NCBI GenBank assembly: GCA_031269685.1
Contig: JAISYU010000103.1
Coordinates: 1 to 40,637, forward strand
Direction: 5' to 3'
DNA length: 40,637 bases
From: Dysgonamonadaceae bacterium
GTDB taxonomy: Bacteria; Bacteroidota; Bacteroidia; Bacteroidales; Azobacteroidaceae
A model generated the notes under the pieces. That model had not been told where the DNA came from, did no database searches, and saw only the letters and a list, made by a program, of their open reading frames with translations. Every line of letters starts with the position of its first letter. The stretch's first letter is position 1. Below, piece after piece: positions 14,960 through 23,156 of this stretch. A program made the position numbers and the translations under genes.

Positions 14960-16645
14960 TCACTCCATCAACTTTGCCAGCGAACGCGGAAGATAGAACG
15001 TTTTGTTTTTATCTACGTAAACCGTTACGGTATTCATCTTAATGTCCTTGCCATTAAGATTTACGATGTTAGTGTTCGGTTTGACGATCAGTTTATTGCT
15101 CCCGTTTGCAACCGACAGCGTCACATCAAATCGCTCCTCTTTGTGCTTGGCTTTCACCTGAGTCGTATCCTCTATTTTCTTCTCTTCGAGGTCGAGTTTG
15201 TAGCCGGCGAATACATCAGTATGCTTGGCAAAGTGTTCGTCTGTCAATGTTTCGAGTGTTTGCGGCAGTTGAAGCGAGTGACGCAGATAGTGATTAAGTT
15301 CGATATTGGTATGATGTCCCGTCATGCGGTTAGGCGTTGGATCATAGACGGCGAGGAAAACCTCTTCGCCCGTATGACCGTGCGTAGTATAGCCAAAACA
15401 GGTGTTTTCGACCAGCATCTCACCTATCTTCTTTGACAGGGAAGTTCCTTTCATTCGCTGCTCGTCGGTCAGAGAGTTCATTTTGTAATCGCTGCAATTC
15501 AGCAGTTCTTTGTATTGCTCGTCTGTCAGGATGATACCGGTCAAGTCGAGCATAACGTCGCGGATACTGTCCGGCTTGGTGTTGTGCAGCACTTTGATAA
15601 GTCCGTTTATACTTGTTTTGTATTGCGAAACGCTTTTGAAAAGCGAGTCCTTAGATAGCGAGGCGTAGTTTGGGCAACGTTCGGCGCCGATGCTTATGCC
15701 GCTGTTACCGTGATCCGGCACGATGACTACGAGAGTATTACCGTCTTTTGCAGCGAAGTCCAGCGCAACACCGCACGCTCGGTCGAAGGCGAGCATATCC
15801 TCAATGATTGCGCGGGTATCGTTAGAGTGCGCCGCCCAGTCTATCTTAGAGCCTTCTACCATAAGGAAGAAGCCATTCTTGTTTTGCGAGAGTTTACTCA
15901 ATGCCACCTTCGTCATTTCGGCGAGTGAAGGTTCTTCTTCGGGGTTCCGGTCAATATCGAATGACATATCTCGGTCTTTGAACAGCGCCCACATACGGTT
16001 GCCTTCGTAGAGCCGGAAACTGTCTATCCGGTTGAGGAACACGCCACAACCTTCGCCCCTGAGATATTGTATATCTTCGTCGCGGATGATACCTGCGCCA
16101 CCTCCGATAACGACGTCAAGTCCGTTGTGTACCATCTGCGGGGCGATCCAGTCGTATCTGCCTCGACGGTAACTGTGTGCCGCGCAATCGGCAGGCGTAG
16201 CATGAGGGAACTCGCAGGTAAAGACAAGTCCTGTCGCTTTGTTTTGCGTTATCCGCGCCGCTTCGAGCACTGTCATCAACGGCTGGTACGCGCGGGTGGA
16301 GTCTATCGGAACTATATCGTTTTTCGGGTCGGCGGTAGGATATGTTGCAACCCAGTCCATTAGGCTTGGGTATCCGGTCATATAACATGACGTAGTCGGC
16401 GCGGAGTCACCTATCGGGGCGTTTGAGCAGTACGTAAGTATTGATCCGCATAGGTACGGGTCGATGTTGAGTCCTTGTTTGTCTGGGGTTTGGTATCGTT
16501 GAAACCACCTGGCAGTTGATACCGCCGCCCACGACGTTCCGTCCGGGATTAGCAGTATTACGTTCTTTATTTTCTGTTCCTGCCGGCAAGAAGAGAACAC
16601 AATTAAGACCACTAAAAGACTAATAAAACCTGTTAACTTTTTCAT
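14960..16645 (-). CDS. Alkaline phosphatase lipoprotein
   Basis: I place the start at 16645 (MKKLTGFISL), because the promoter box lies at 16679-16686 and this start gives a standard lipoprotein signal with lipobox FSSC and Cys20. A frame opening at 16729 would begin upstream of the promoter. The mature protein (561 aa before processing) has all alkaline phosphatase motifs: LLIPDGTS with metal-binding Asp34, GDSAPTTSCYMTG with nucleophile Ser81, CEFPHATPADCAAH, VEGSKIDWAAHSND, VPDHGNSG and THGHTGEEV. It should hydrolyse phosphate monoesters in the periplasm or at the outer membrane. A C-terminal beta-rich stretch of about 60 residues (VTLSVANGSNKLIV onward) may be an added domain. Confidence 0.93.
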   Translation of the reverse strand: MKKLTGFISLLVVLIVFSSCRQEQKIKNVILLIPDGTSWAAVSTARWFQRYQTPDKQGLNIDPYLCGSILTYCSNAPIGDSAPTTSCYMTGYPSLMDWVATYPTADPKNDIVPIDSTRAYQPLMTVLEAARITQNKATGLVFTCEFPHATPADCAAHSYRRGRYDWIAPQMVHNGLDVVIGGGAGIIRDEDIQYLRGEGCGVFLNRIDSFRLYEGNRMWALFKDRDMSFDIDRNPEEEPSLAEMTKVALSKLSQNKNGFFLMVEGSKIDWAAHSNDTRAIIEDMLAFDRACGVALDFAAKDGNTLVVIVPDHGNSGISIGAERCPNYASLSKDSLFKSVSQYKTSINGLIKVLHNTKPDSIRDVMLDLTGIILTDEQYKELLNCSDYKMNSLTDEQRMKGTSLSKKIGEMLVENTCFGYTTHGHTGEEVFLAVYDPTPNRMTGHHTNIELNHYLRHSLQLPQTLETLTDEHFAKHTDVFAGYKLDLEEKKIEDTTQVKAKHKEERFDVTLSVANGSNKLIVKPNTNIVNLNGKDIKMNTVTVYVDKNKTFYLPRSLAKLME

Positions 16646-16678
16646 AAAGATAAATATATTTTTCATTAAACTGAGATG

Positions 16679-16686
16679 CAAAGTTA
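16679..16686 (-). promoter_or_regulatory. -7 box (TAACTTTG) of the alkaline phosphatase gene
   Basis: On the minus strand TAACTTTGC fits the consensus. The predicted start near 16672 is what decides the translation start at 16645. No clear TTTG lies 19 bases upstream. Confidence 0.55.
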
Positions 16687-16778
16687 GCAAAAATAACGGA
16701 TAAATCGCATAAAGTGATAGCCGCTTCAATAAAATTCAGTACTTTTACCGCGCAGTATCATTCATTATCAATAACTAT

Positions 16779-17807
16779 ATGTATCGACTCATATTATTTA
16801 TCTCGGTTATTCTTTTACAGTCAGTCGGGTTTCCGGCGTACTCCCGTGAGCAGGATTTTCCACGCAAGGGGGAAGGTATATACGCTTTTCTGCGCAGGCA
16901 CAACCGCGAAGGCGAGGCATACTACGCGGAGTTTATGAGACTGAATAAAGGCATGTTAGGAGAAGATAAAACCTTGCGAAAAGATGTGAAATACACTATT
17001 CCGCCCGAAATGAACACGCCGGCGACAAAGGATCGTGAGAGAGTCTCCGCGGGCAATCGGTCAATAAATCGGAAAGTCATGCGAGAGCCGCTGTTTGGGA
17101 AAGACTACGAGTATTACAATATCCTTGACAATTCCCTTGCCGGCGCCGACTTTTACTTAGTCAGCGGGCATGGTGGACCGGACTGCGGCGCTATTGCAAA
17201 TGTCGACAGGCATCAACTCCACGAAGACGAGTATGCGTACGACATAATCCTGCGTCTCGCGCGGAATCTTTTGCAGCACGGCGCGACTGTCCACATCATC
17301 ATCCAGGACCGCAAGGACGGTATCCGTGACGGACTGTACCTGAACAACAGCAAGACGGAAACCTGCATGGGGAAAGAGATCCCTTTGAATCAGAAGAAAC
17401 GTTTGAAACAGCGTACCGACAGGATTAACAAACTGAGAGTCAGGTCGAGGTCTCATTACCAACGCGCAATCTTCGTTCACCTTGACAGCCGGAGCCACAA
17501 ACAGCAGTTGGACGTATTTTTCTACTACCAGAACGGGGTACGTGCAAGTTTGAACCTGGCGGAAAACATGAGGAAAACATTCAGTGCAAAGTACGAAGAA
17601 CATCAGCCAGGGCGCGGTTTTTCAGGCACTGTAACGACCCGTTCACTTGCGGTATTGAACAATACTGTTCCGGCTTCGATATTCGTCGAACTGGCTAACA
17701 TGCAAAACATTAATGACCAGAAGCGCTACATCCGCGCCGACAATCGTCAGGCTCTTGCTAACTGGCTTGCTCTTGGGTTCATGCGTGATTATAAGGACTC
17801 CAAGTAA
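16779..17807 (+). CDS. N-acetylmuramoyl-L-alanine amidase (Amidase_3 type) with an N-terminal LysM-like region
   Basis: The 342-aa protein has a signal peptide (about 1-22, ending PAYSREQ). The region EGIYAFLRRHNREGEAYYAEFMRLN, closing with LRKDVKYTIPP, looks like a LysM-type wall-binding motif. The catalytic part has a zinc histidine in SGHGGPDCGA (about 131), a glutamate in HEDEYAYD (about 148), a second histidine in FVHLDSRS (about 234) and a catalytic glutamate in FVELANMQN (about 303). It should cut the amide between MurNAc and the stem peptide in the periplasm. The gene is divergent from the alkaline phosphatase; a weak -7 box (TACTTTTA at 16740) is the only promoter candidate. Confidence 0.88.
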   Translation: MYRLILFISVILLQSVGFPAYSREQDFPRKGEGIYAFLRRHNREGEAYYAEFMRLNKGMLGEDKTLRKDVKYTIPPEMNTPATKDRERVSAGNRSINRKVMREPLFGKDYEYYNILDNSLAGADFYLVSGHGGPDCGAIANVDRHQLHEDEYAYDIILRLARNLLQHGATVHIIIQDRKDGIRDGLYLNNSKTETCMGKEIPLNQKKRLKQRTDRINKLRVRSRSHYQRAIFVHLDSRSHKQQLDVFFYYQNGVRASLNLAENMRKTFSAKYEEHQPGRGFSGTVTTRSLAVLNNTVPASIFVELANMQNINDQKRYIRADNRQALANWLALGFMRDYKDSK

Positions 17808-17866
17808 AAAAACCTCTTTTTCGACAAAATTATTGCAAAACACATCGCTGTTTTCGGAAAATGTAT

Positions 17867-17874
17867 TACCTTTG
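17867..17874 (+). promoter_or_regulatory. -7 box (TACCTTTG) of leader cassette C
   Basis: TACCTTTG matches the consensus; at the -33 position only TCG is found, so the upstream half is weak. The ATG of leader ORF C follows after 8 nt, the same distance as in cassette B. Transcription would give the 222-aa gene a leader of about 470 nt. Confidence 0.5.
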
Positions 17875-17882
17875 TGGCAGTG

Positions 17883-17978
17883 ATGATAAAAAAAGTAATA
17901 CATAGCGCCGTAAATATTTCGCTGAGTAACGCAGATTATTTCGCGGGGTCAAATAAATTGCTGATATGTATAGGATAA
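17883..17978 (+). CDS. Leader ORF C, 31 aa (hypothetical, possibly truncated)
   Basis: The frame begins MIKKVIHSAVNISL, contains AGSNKLLI and stops at TAA 17976-17978. Its DNA segment GGGGTCAAATAAATTGCTGA resembles GTGTCAAATATTTTGTTAA in leaders A and D. The same frame stays open beyond the stop, reading through array 3 as RIEKNHRRGGKVSR repeats, so the stop may have shortened a longer repeat ORF like that of cassette B. Translation is unproven. Confidence 0.3.
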   Translation: MIKKVIHSAVNISLSNADYFAGSNKLLICIG

Positions 17979-17986
17979 ATTCCCTT

Positions 17987-18296
17987 ACGTATAGAAAAAA
18001 ATCATAGACGTGGGGGAAAAGTTTCCAGACGTATAGAAAAAAATCATAGACGTGGGGGAAAAGTTTCCAGACGTATAGAAAAAAATCATAGACGTAAGGA
18101 AAAAGTTTCTAGACGTATAGAAAAAAATCATAGACGTAGAGGAAAAGTTTCTAAATGTATAGAAAAAAATCATAGACGTAAGGGAAAAGTTTCTAAACGT
18201 ATAGAAAAAAATCATAGATGTAAGGGAAAAGTTTCCAGACGTATAGAAAAAAATCATAGACATAAGGAAAAAATTTCCAGACGTATAGAAAAAAAT
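17987..18296. repeat. Tandem array 3: seven 42-bp units plus a partial eighth
   Basis: Each unit reads ACGTATAGAAAAAAATCATA, then GACGT, a purine-rich stretch (such as GGGGGAAAA or AAGGGAAAA) and GTTTCCAG or GTTTCTAA. Only scattered single-base changes separate the units and there are no unique spacers. The period is exactly 42 bp. The array lies on the 5' side of the 222-aa gene, ending about 50 bp before its ATG. Confidence 0.96.
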
Positions 18297-18346
18297 ACAA
18301 TAGATTCAAAATATAATAATTTCAATAACAAAAAAAACTTAGCACT

Positions 18347-19015
18347 ATGGCAAGTAAAAAACCTTACTATCTGCCCTACAAGCATACGCTGCTATTGGCG
18401 TGGGGCAGGAACTTTATCAACAAACTTGCGCCAAATATTGTAACATGGGGCGTGCCGGAAGACGAATTTGATGACCTCAAGGTCAAAGGTGATCTATTTG
18501 ACGCCGCGCAGATGAAGGCGGAACATCCGAATGCAGGTAAAACCGACAGGTTCGACAGAAACGTAAAAGCGAAAGCCTTCAAGAATGCCGCGCGAGATCT
18601 TGTCAATGCGTATCTTCGTAATAACAAGAAACTTACAGATCAGGATCGCATGGATCTCGGTATCCCAATACCGGACAAAACCAGGACGAAGATTGATGTT
18701 CCGAACAGTCATCCGGTGATTAAACTTAGATTAGTCGATTCCGGTGTTATCCGCGCCGATTTTAAGGATCAGTACAGCGAATCTAAGGCAAAACCTTACG
18801 GAACCAATGGCGCTATGTTCATCTTTGCAGTGCTTGATACATCTCCCGTTGACCACAGCGAACTGCAAGAGAACGTTTTCGTAACCCGTACCCCTTACAA
18901 GTTCGAGTTTGAAGATAAATTCCGCAATCATACGCTTTATGTTGCCGCCGCTTGGCAAAACGAAAAAGGTAAGCGAGGACGATGGTCGGATATTCAGTCG
19001 ATTATTATTCCGTAA
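18347..19015 (+). CDS. Conserved hypothetical protein, 222 aa (paralogue of 9017-9679)
   Basis: The protein matches the 220-aa protein in order: YLPYKHTLLLAWGRNFINKLA at the N-terminus, KLTDQDRMDLGIPIPDKTRT in the middle, SKAKPYGTNGAMFIF, TPYKFEFEDKFRNHTLYVAAAWQNEKGKRGRW and a final SIIIP. It has no signal peptide and no known catalytic motif; the second half looks like an Ig or fibronectin III fold. The first part has a family-specific insertion (about 45-75, rich in Lys and Asp). It stands alone behind tandem array 3 and is followed by a terminator, whereas its paralogue has an LRR gene behind it. The function is unknown. Confidence 0.82.
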   Translation: MASKKPYYLPYKHTLLLAWGRNFINKLAPNIVTWGVPEDEFDDLKVKGDLFDAAQMKAEHPNAGKTDRFDRNVKAKAFKNAARDLVNAYLRNNKKLTDQDRMDLGIPIPDKTRTKIDVPNSHPVIKLRLVDSGVIRADFKDQYSESKAKPYGTNGAMFIFAVLDTSPVDHSELQENVFVTRTPYKFEFEDKFRNHTLYVAAAWQNEKGKRGRWSDIQSIIIP

Positions 19016-19039
19016 TCCAAAGAGTAGGCAGGTTAACAA

Positions 19040-19061
19040 GTTGACAAATAATCAAGAAAAT
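19040..19061 (+). other. 22-bp 3' flank shared with 8982-9003
   Basis: GTTGACAAATAATCAAGAAAAT lies 24 bp behind the 222-aa stop codon and differs by one base from the segment behind the paralogous gene. No gene follows here. Confidence 0.7.
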
Positions 19062-19118
19062 AAATTAATAATTAAGCGAAGCAGTAAGAAAGAGAATTTC
19101 CTAAGTACTATATAGAGA

Positions 19119-19149
19119 GAGGGCAATCCAAAAAGATTACCCTCTTTTG
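19119..19149 (+). terminator. Terminator of the 222-aa gene
   Basis: GAGGGCAATC at 19119-19128 pairs with GATTACCCTC at 19135-19144 with one mismatch over a 6-base loop, followed by TTTTG. Confidence 0.75.
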
Positions 19150-19192
19150 TATCCAGAAAAGATAGTATTGATCGCTGCAATGACAATAAATT

Positions 19193-19214
19193 GAGCCCGG
19201 TAAAAACCGGACTC
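19193..19214 (-). terminator. Hairpin after the DUF2490-like gene
   Basis: GAGCCCGGT and ACCGGACTC form a 9-bp stem with one mismatch and a short A-rich loop. On the minus strand AATTTATT follows, a weak T tract, so it probably ends the minus-strand block that starts upstream. Confidence 0.55.
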
Positions 19215-19262
19215 ATCTATTGAATATCTTTATGCTAAGCCTTTCGACTTTTTAGAATGGCT

Positions 19263-19979
19263 TCAAAACTTCATGCTGTATGATGCACCGAGATAGATAA
19301 TGCGCGGATCATCTTTAGTACGGTATTCGTCCCAGCGGATAAAGACGTCGAAAGTATTGGTGAGGTTCAACCTGTACGTCGTTCCTGCCTGAAAGCGTAA
19401 ACGAGCTATGTCGTAGTGCGTTTCGTTGTCGTTGAGATAGGTCGAAAAGTCACAGGAAAGGTATGGCTGAAATGGTGTGCCTAACTTGTGGTATCTTACC
19501 TCAAATTTGTTTTTCATTACATAACGCGGATTGACGCGATACATGCCGGTGTTTTCGTCGCGAAGGGTAGACTGTACACGTCCGCGCCATAAGACTTGCC
19601 ACTGCCGGTCAAGCGGCTGCTTATACGACATGTTGAAGTAAAACCTGTGTCGCGGTTCGTAAAGATAATCACCATTCCAGAGATATATAAATGCGTAGTA
19701 AACACCGGTCTTAAGGCGATTGTTGAACAAACCGTAGTTAAATCCGATAGAAGTTACGCTACGATCGAACGAGGCAGGATTGTTGTTGCCGACAAGGCGT
19801 ATTTCTTCGTCGACACTTATGCTTAATATATTGCCATACCGGTTATCCAACAAATCCTTTTCCGCCTCATATTGCAGAGACAGGCCGCCCTGCGTTCCAC
19901 GTTCCTGCGCTATGGCAAGTACCGGGAAAAGCAGAAATAATAAACAGTAATTTATTCTTTTTCTCAAAACTACACCCAT
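19263..19979 (-). CDS. DUF2490-type outer-membrane beta-barrel protein
   Basis: The start at 19979 (MGVVLRKRINYC) puts a signal peptide (about 1-25, ending LAIAQ) at the N-terminus, giving 238 aa. A longer frame from 20060 is rejected because it would bury that signal. The mature part alternates polar and aromatic residues in strands (FNYGLFNNRLKTGVYYAF, RHRFYFNMSY, KNKFEVRYHKLG) and ends in FIRWDEYRTKD and LGASYSMKF with a terminal Phe, as outer-membrane barrels do. This matches my memory of DUF2490. It is 114 bp downstream of the DUF4956 gene and likely in the same unit; its role is unknown. Confidence 0.78.
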   Translation of the reverse strand: MGVVLRKRINYCLLFLLFPVLAIAQERGTQGGLSLQYEAEKDLLDNRYGNILSISVDEEIRLVGNNNPASFDRSVTSIGFNYGLFNNRLKTGVYYAFIYLWNGDYLYEPRHRFYFNMSYKQPLDRQWQVLWRGRVQSTLRDENTGMYRVNPRYVMKNKFEVRYHKLGTPFQPYLSCDFSTYLNDNETHYDIARLRFQAGTTYRLNLTNTFDVFIRWDEYRTKDDPRIIYLGASYSMKF

Positions 19980-20093
19980 ACCTACAACTGTCGCTGTAAA
20001 TTTACAGGGAGTTATTCGTATTGAGCGCCTGTTAACATTGGAAAGATCAAAAATCTGCATCGTTCTTTGTGTTGTTTTGTATTCTAAAAAACT

Positions 20094-20822
20094 TTACGAA
20101 AACTTCGTTACGTGATCAATTGTGTTGATTTCATCTGAATTTGCCTTGTAGTGAACTTTGAGAAAAGCAACATCACGCAGGAAGTCAATGTGTCCAACCT
20201 CTATCTTGATTACATCAAGACCTGTACGCTCTTTTACGTTGGCAAGCAAATCTTTGTATTTGTCGGGCTTAATAAGGTCGATTTTCTCGTAAAGAACGAT
20301 TTTAGTTGCGTTCTGGTGGAGAAACCTGTTACTTTCAAGGAGAAATACAAAGAAAAGAAACAGAAAGTTAGCCATAAGAATCGACGCAAACGGAACAGTA
20401 ATGGAAAGTCCATTTACGGCGGAAAGACCAATGATGATGAACAGGTAAGTCATATCCCTTATATGTAGCGATTCCGTTCGATAGCGGATCATTCCAAAAA
20501 CGGCGAAAAGACCGAGGGCGAAACCTACGTTCATCGAAAGTCCCTGAAGCATGTAGAGCAAGAGGAAAACGGTTACGCTGAAGAGCATAAATGTGAAGTA
20601 GTAGTCTTTCCGATGACTTCTTTTGTAATAAAAGAAGTGTATTATAGCCCATGCTACAACTACGTTCAGTAAAAACGAGATCAATAACATCCCAACGCTG
20701 GGAAGGTCAATATCGAACAGTCGCGATCCTAAATCCTTTATCGGGAGTTCCAATAAACTTTTACTTACCACTTCTTGCTGGTATTCTGCTCTAATAGCAG
20801 GGTCGAATACATCTTGAATCAT
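20094..20822 (-). CDS. DUF4956 membrane protein (VTC/CotH-associated)
   Basis: This 242-aa protein has about four membrane helices between residues 38 and 165 (LLISFLLNVVVAWAIIHFFY, FMLFSVTVFLLLYMLQGL, YLFIIIGLSAVNGLS, FLFLFFVFLLES). The loop FGMIRYRTESLHIRDMTYLF matches the hallmark of DUF4956. The C-terminal cytoplasmic part has ERTGLDVIKIEVGHIDFLRD. Its ATG overlaps the stop of the VTC gene by 4 bp, so the two are translationally coupled. Proteins of this family commonly sit next to VTC and CotH genes. A role as membrane partner of the polymerase is inferred. Confidence 0.9.
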   Translation of the reverse strand: MIQDVFDPAIRAEYQQEVVSKSLLELPIKDLGSRLFDIDLPSVGMLLISFLLNVVVAWAIIHFFYYKRSHRKDYYFTFMLFSVTVFLLLYMLQGLSMNVGFALGLFAVFGMIRYRTESLHIRDMTYLFIIIGLSAVNGLSITVPFASILMANFLFLFFVFLLESNRFLHQNATKIVLYEKIDLIKPDKYKDLLANVKERTGLDVIKIEVGHIDFLRDVAFLKVHYKANSDEINTIDHVTKFS

Positions 20823-21586
20823 ATTGATTGTTGAATTAAATTATTTTTATTGAAAATGTGAACTTTTCGTTTAAAACGATTGTATTTACAGTTTGGATCC
20901 GTAAAAAATATACCGTAACAGTATTTACTGAACCCGGAACGCTTGATGCCCAAATCCCGCAGAATTTCGGCAAAGTCGGAATGTTGCCAGCCATCCTGTT
21001 TCAACTCGAGAATCATTATATTGTCGAGAGAAGCATCAGCATTCATGTAATAATTGTGGAATGACAACCCAACGTCAATAGTAATGCGTTCGGTCGCTTT
21101 TTTGTTTACAAAGGTCATTCGCTGAAAATTGTTTCCCAGCACAGGCAAAAGAAATTTGGTAGCAAACATCGCGTTTTCGTTGAGAAACGTTAATCCTTTT
21201 GCAAGACCTTCCATAGTTTCGACGTGCGAAACCGGCGAAGGTATGCGCTTTTTGCTTGTACGTCCTTTGTTATTTTTGTTTTTGATTTCCAGAAACGACA
21301 GTTTGGAATCAAGATAGGAGCGGATACGTATCTTTTGCCGGTTGAGTTTACCGTTATGGTGCATATTGAAAAAATCAAGTGCAGCAGTGTCGAAATATTG
21401 GGTTGCATAGTTTGCAATCCGTTTTTCATCAATGATCTGCACCTTGAACCATGACTGCATTCTCGACAGAATTTCGGGCAACAGAGTAACATTCGCGATG
21501 TATTTCGTGTCAACGCGATCCATCAAACGTATATGCGACATCTCGTCCAACGTAATAACTTCCATGTCATTGATAGGTGTACTCAT
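20819..21586 (-). CDS. VTC-domain protein (polyphosphate polymerase type)
   Basis: The VTC tunnel fold makes polyphosphate from ATP in yeast. Here the basic and acidic residues expected in the tunnel are visible: DRVDTKYI, YFDTAALDFF, RQKIRIRSY, FLEIKNKNNKGRTSKKRI, ERITIDVGL and MILELK. The ATG at 21586 (MSTPINDMEV) gives 255 aa. An ATG at 21613 would extend it by 9 residues, and one at 21565, one base after the stop of the preceding gene, would shorten it by 7; all are plausible. It overlaps DUF4956 by 4 bp. Whether it makes polyphosphate or another phosphate polymer cannot be read from sequence. Confidence 0.88.
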   Translation of the reverse strand: MSTPINDMEVITLDEMSHIRLMDRVDTKYIANVTLLPEILSRMQSWFKVQIIDEKRIANYATQYFDTAALDFFNMHHNGKLNRQKIRIRSYLDSKLSFLEIKNKNNKGRTSKKRIPSPVSHVETMEGLAKGLTFLNENAMFATKFLLPVLGNNFQRMTFVNKKATERITIDVGLSFHNYYMNADASLDNIMILELKQDGWQHSDFAEILRDLGIKRSGFSKYCYGIFFTDPNCKYNRFKRKVHIFNKNNLIQQSI

Positions 21587-22088
21587 AGATTTTTGTCGAG
21601 TAGAGCTTTCCATTAGGCAAGAAGTTATACTGCTTGGTCTTCCTGAGAGTTACCGGATCATAGTCATACTTGCGGATTTTATCAAGTTTGTTTCTATCGT
21701 TATAGACTCTTTCTTCGAGTATTGTTCCTCTCTCCTTGTTATATTGATAAGTTCTTCTTTCTATCTTTATTCCGTATGAGTTATACTCTATTTCTTCAAG
21801 TTTATACCCATCATCGTCCCAGACCGCCCAATGATCAAGCCATTTGGTTTTCCCGTTGGCAAGAGTATTTTCCTCTTTAACAATCAAACCCTTACGTTGC
21901 GCTCGTTTTTCCTCGGGTGTGAGAAAATATGCATTAGCCCTTTGTTGCGCCGATGGTTGCTGTTCCGAAGGCTGTTGTTGCGCAGGCGGCTGCTGATTGC
22001 CTGCGCGGGCAGCGCCAATTCCAAAAATTGTTGCAAAAAAACCTGTGATGGATTTTTTGATAAATTCCTTTCTTGAGATAGAATTCAT
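21567..22088 (-). CDS. Exported hypothetical protein, 173 aa
   Basis: The N-terminus SRKEFIKKSITGFFATIFG, with cleavage likely after AARA, resembles a signal peptide, with a twin-arginine-like SRK start. A Gln/Pro-rich linker (about 32-48) follows. The body then has repeated Tyr-Asn-rich strands: EIEYNSYGIKIERRTYQYNKE, LEERVYNDRNKLDKIRKYDY, KLYSTKIYEYTYQ. Such toxin-like or MORN-like strands often form a beta structure. I do not recognise a named family. It is 10 bp downstream of the lipoprotein gene and overlaps the start of the VTC gene, so it belongs to the same operon. Confidence 0.8.
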   Translation of the reverse strand: MNSISRKEFIKKSITGFFATIFGIGAARAGNQQPPAQQQPSEQQPSAQQRANAYFLTPEEKRAQRKGLIVKEENTLANGKTKWLDHWAVWDDDGYKLEEIEYNSYGIKIERRTYQYNKERGTILEERVYNDRNKLDKIRKYDYDPVTLRKTKQYNFLPNGKLYSTKIYEYTYQ

Positions 22089-22098
22089 AATCGAATAA

Positions 22099-22890
22099 TT
22101 AAAGATTTACTATGATTGTAAATGAGAGTTCCGGCTCGCCTTCCAAGGGATAATATTTGTAAGGTTCACCCACTTGTACAGTCTGTACCGGAGTAGCTAC
22201 TGATATTTTCTTGAAGGAAAGATCGGGTCTATATTTGATGGTCTCACCCATATACACTTCATAAGTACTGTATGGACGCAGTTCCTTAAAAATAAATGTT
22301 CCATTATCAGTTGGTCGTTCCTGTGCCTTGTCCATATTTTCTCCAATGTTTCTGAGATAAACCCGCTCTTCGAATAATGGAATCGAATCCTGTCCTTTGA
22401 TTTTGACAAACTCGTCCTCTGCGGTGTCGTAGTATTTAGCCCAGACTCGACCTTTAATCATCGCTGTATTGTAGATATCACCCTTGTGGTAGTAAAGCGT
22501 GGGCGTCACAACAGTGCCGGACTTACCGACCTTGACGTTCTGAAATTCAGGAGTCTTATTTTTCCATTGATCTTCCGACACCACATAAACGCGGTAATCA
22601 CCTTTGCGAAGATAATCAAAACGGAAATAACCGTCCGGACCTGTGTCAATGTCGTCAAGCACCTGATTATCATCATTTGCTGTAATGTAAACTTTTGTGC
22701 CTATCGCTTTTACAGTATCGGCACGAAAGGAATAATTATCGTCGTGATGAAAAACTTCATAGACGTAACCTTCTACGGATGCTCTACCTCCGAATCCTTC
22801 TCCTTCGTTGCAGGCAACGAACAGCGCCATAATAGACAGCGCCAACACAAGATAACTAAAACGGGGTTTGATTTTACTTAAAACATTCAT
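22099..22890 (-). CDS. Lipoprotein with carboxypeptidase-regulatory-like domains
   Basis: The 263-aa protein carries a lipoprotein signal (ALFVAC, Cys27). Two beta-sandwich-like segments follow. The first has VEGYVYEVFHHDD, DIDTGPDGYFRFDYLRKGDYRVYV, the typical turn of carboxypeptidase regulatory or Cna-B-like domains. The second has AMIKGRVWAKYYD, NGTFIFKELRPYSTYEVYMGE. It is the first gene of the VTC/DUF4956 group and should sit at the outer membrane. A structural or scaffolding role is inferred. The 266 bp upstream hold no clear promoter; a TATTTTTG box on the minus strand near 23105 is the best candidate. Confidence 0.85.
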   Translation of the reverse strand: MNVLSKIKPRFSYLVLALSIMALFVACNEGEGFGGRASVEGYVYEVFHHDDNYSFRADTVKAIGTKVYITANDDNQVLDDIDTGPDGYFRFDYLRKGDYRVYVVSEDQWKNKTPEFQNVKVGKSGTVVTPTLYYHKGDIYNTAMIKGRVWAKYYDTAEDEFVKIKGQDSIPLFEERVYLRNIGENMDKAQERPTDNGTFIFKELRPYSTYEVYMGETIKYRPDLSFKKISVATPVQTVQVGEPYKYYPLEGEPELSFTIIVNL

Positions 22891-23156
22891 AATTCTTTTA
22901 ATTTTACTTCTTCAATTTTTATTATCTCTCTCTACTTAACATGTCATTATTTACATGGGGCATAAAAGAGAACTCTTTTCACTAAATGTATATAACGGCT
23001 CTTTTCTAATTTTATTGTTCTTTACTCAAATATTCTCACGAATTTTACGATTCTGTTATTAATTTTTATTTCTGTTGCCAAATAGATAAAATATCCACTT
23101 GACAACAAAAATAAAAATCTCATAGCAACATTTTAACAGTTAAAGATTTATCCAAA

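Noticed and set aside
16646-16729. Longer N-terminus for the alkaline phosphatase (MKRLSLYAIY...)
   Set aside because: It would start upstream of the promoter box at 16679-16686, and the lipoprotein signal begins only at 16645.
17985-18263. Minus-strand ORF of MIFFYTSGNFS repeats
   Set aside because: It consists only of array 3 translated backwards, with no flanking conserved sequence or promoter.
17987-18296. CRISPR array
   Set aside because: The 42-bp units are repeated along their whole length with no unique spacers, and no cas genes are nearby. Arrays 1 and 2 fail for the same reason.
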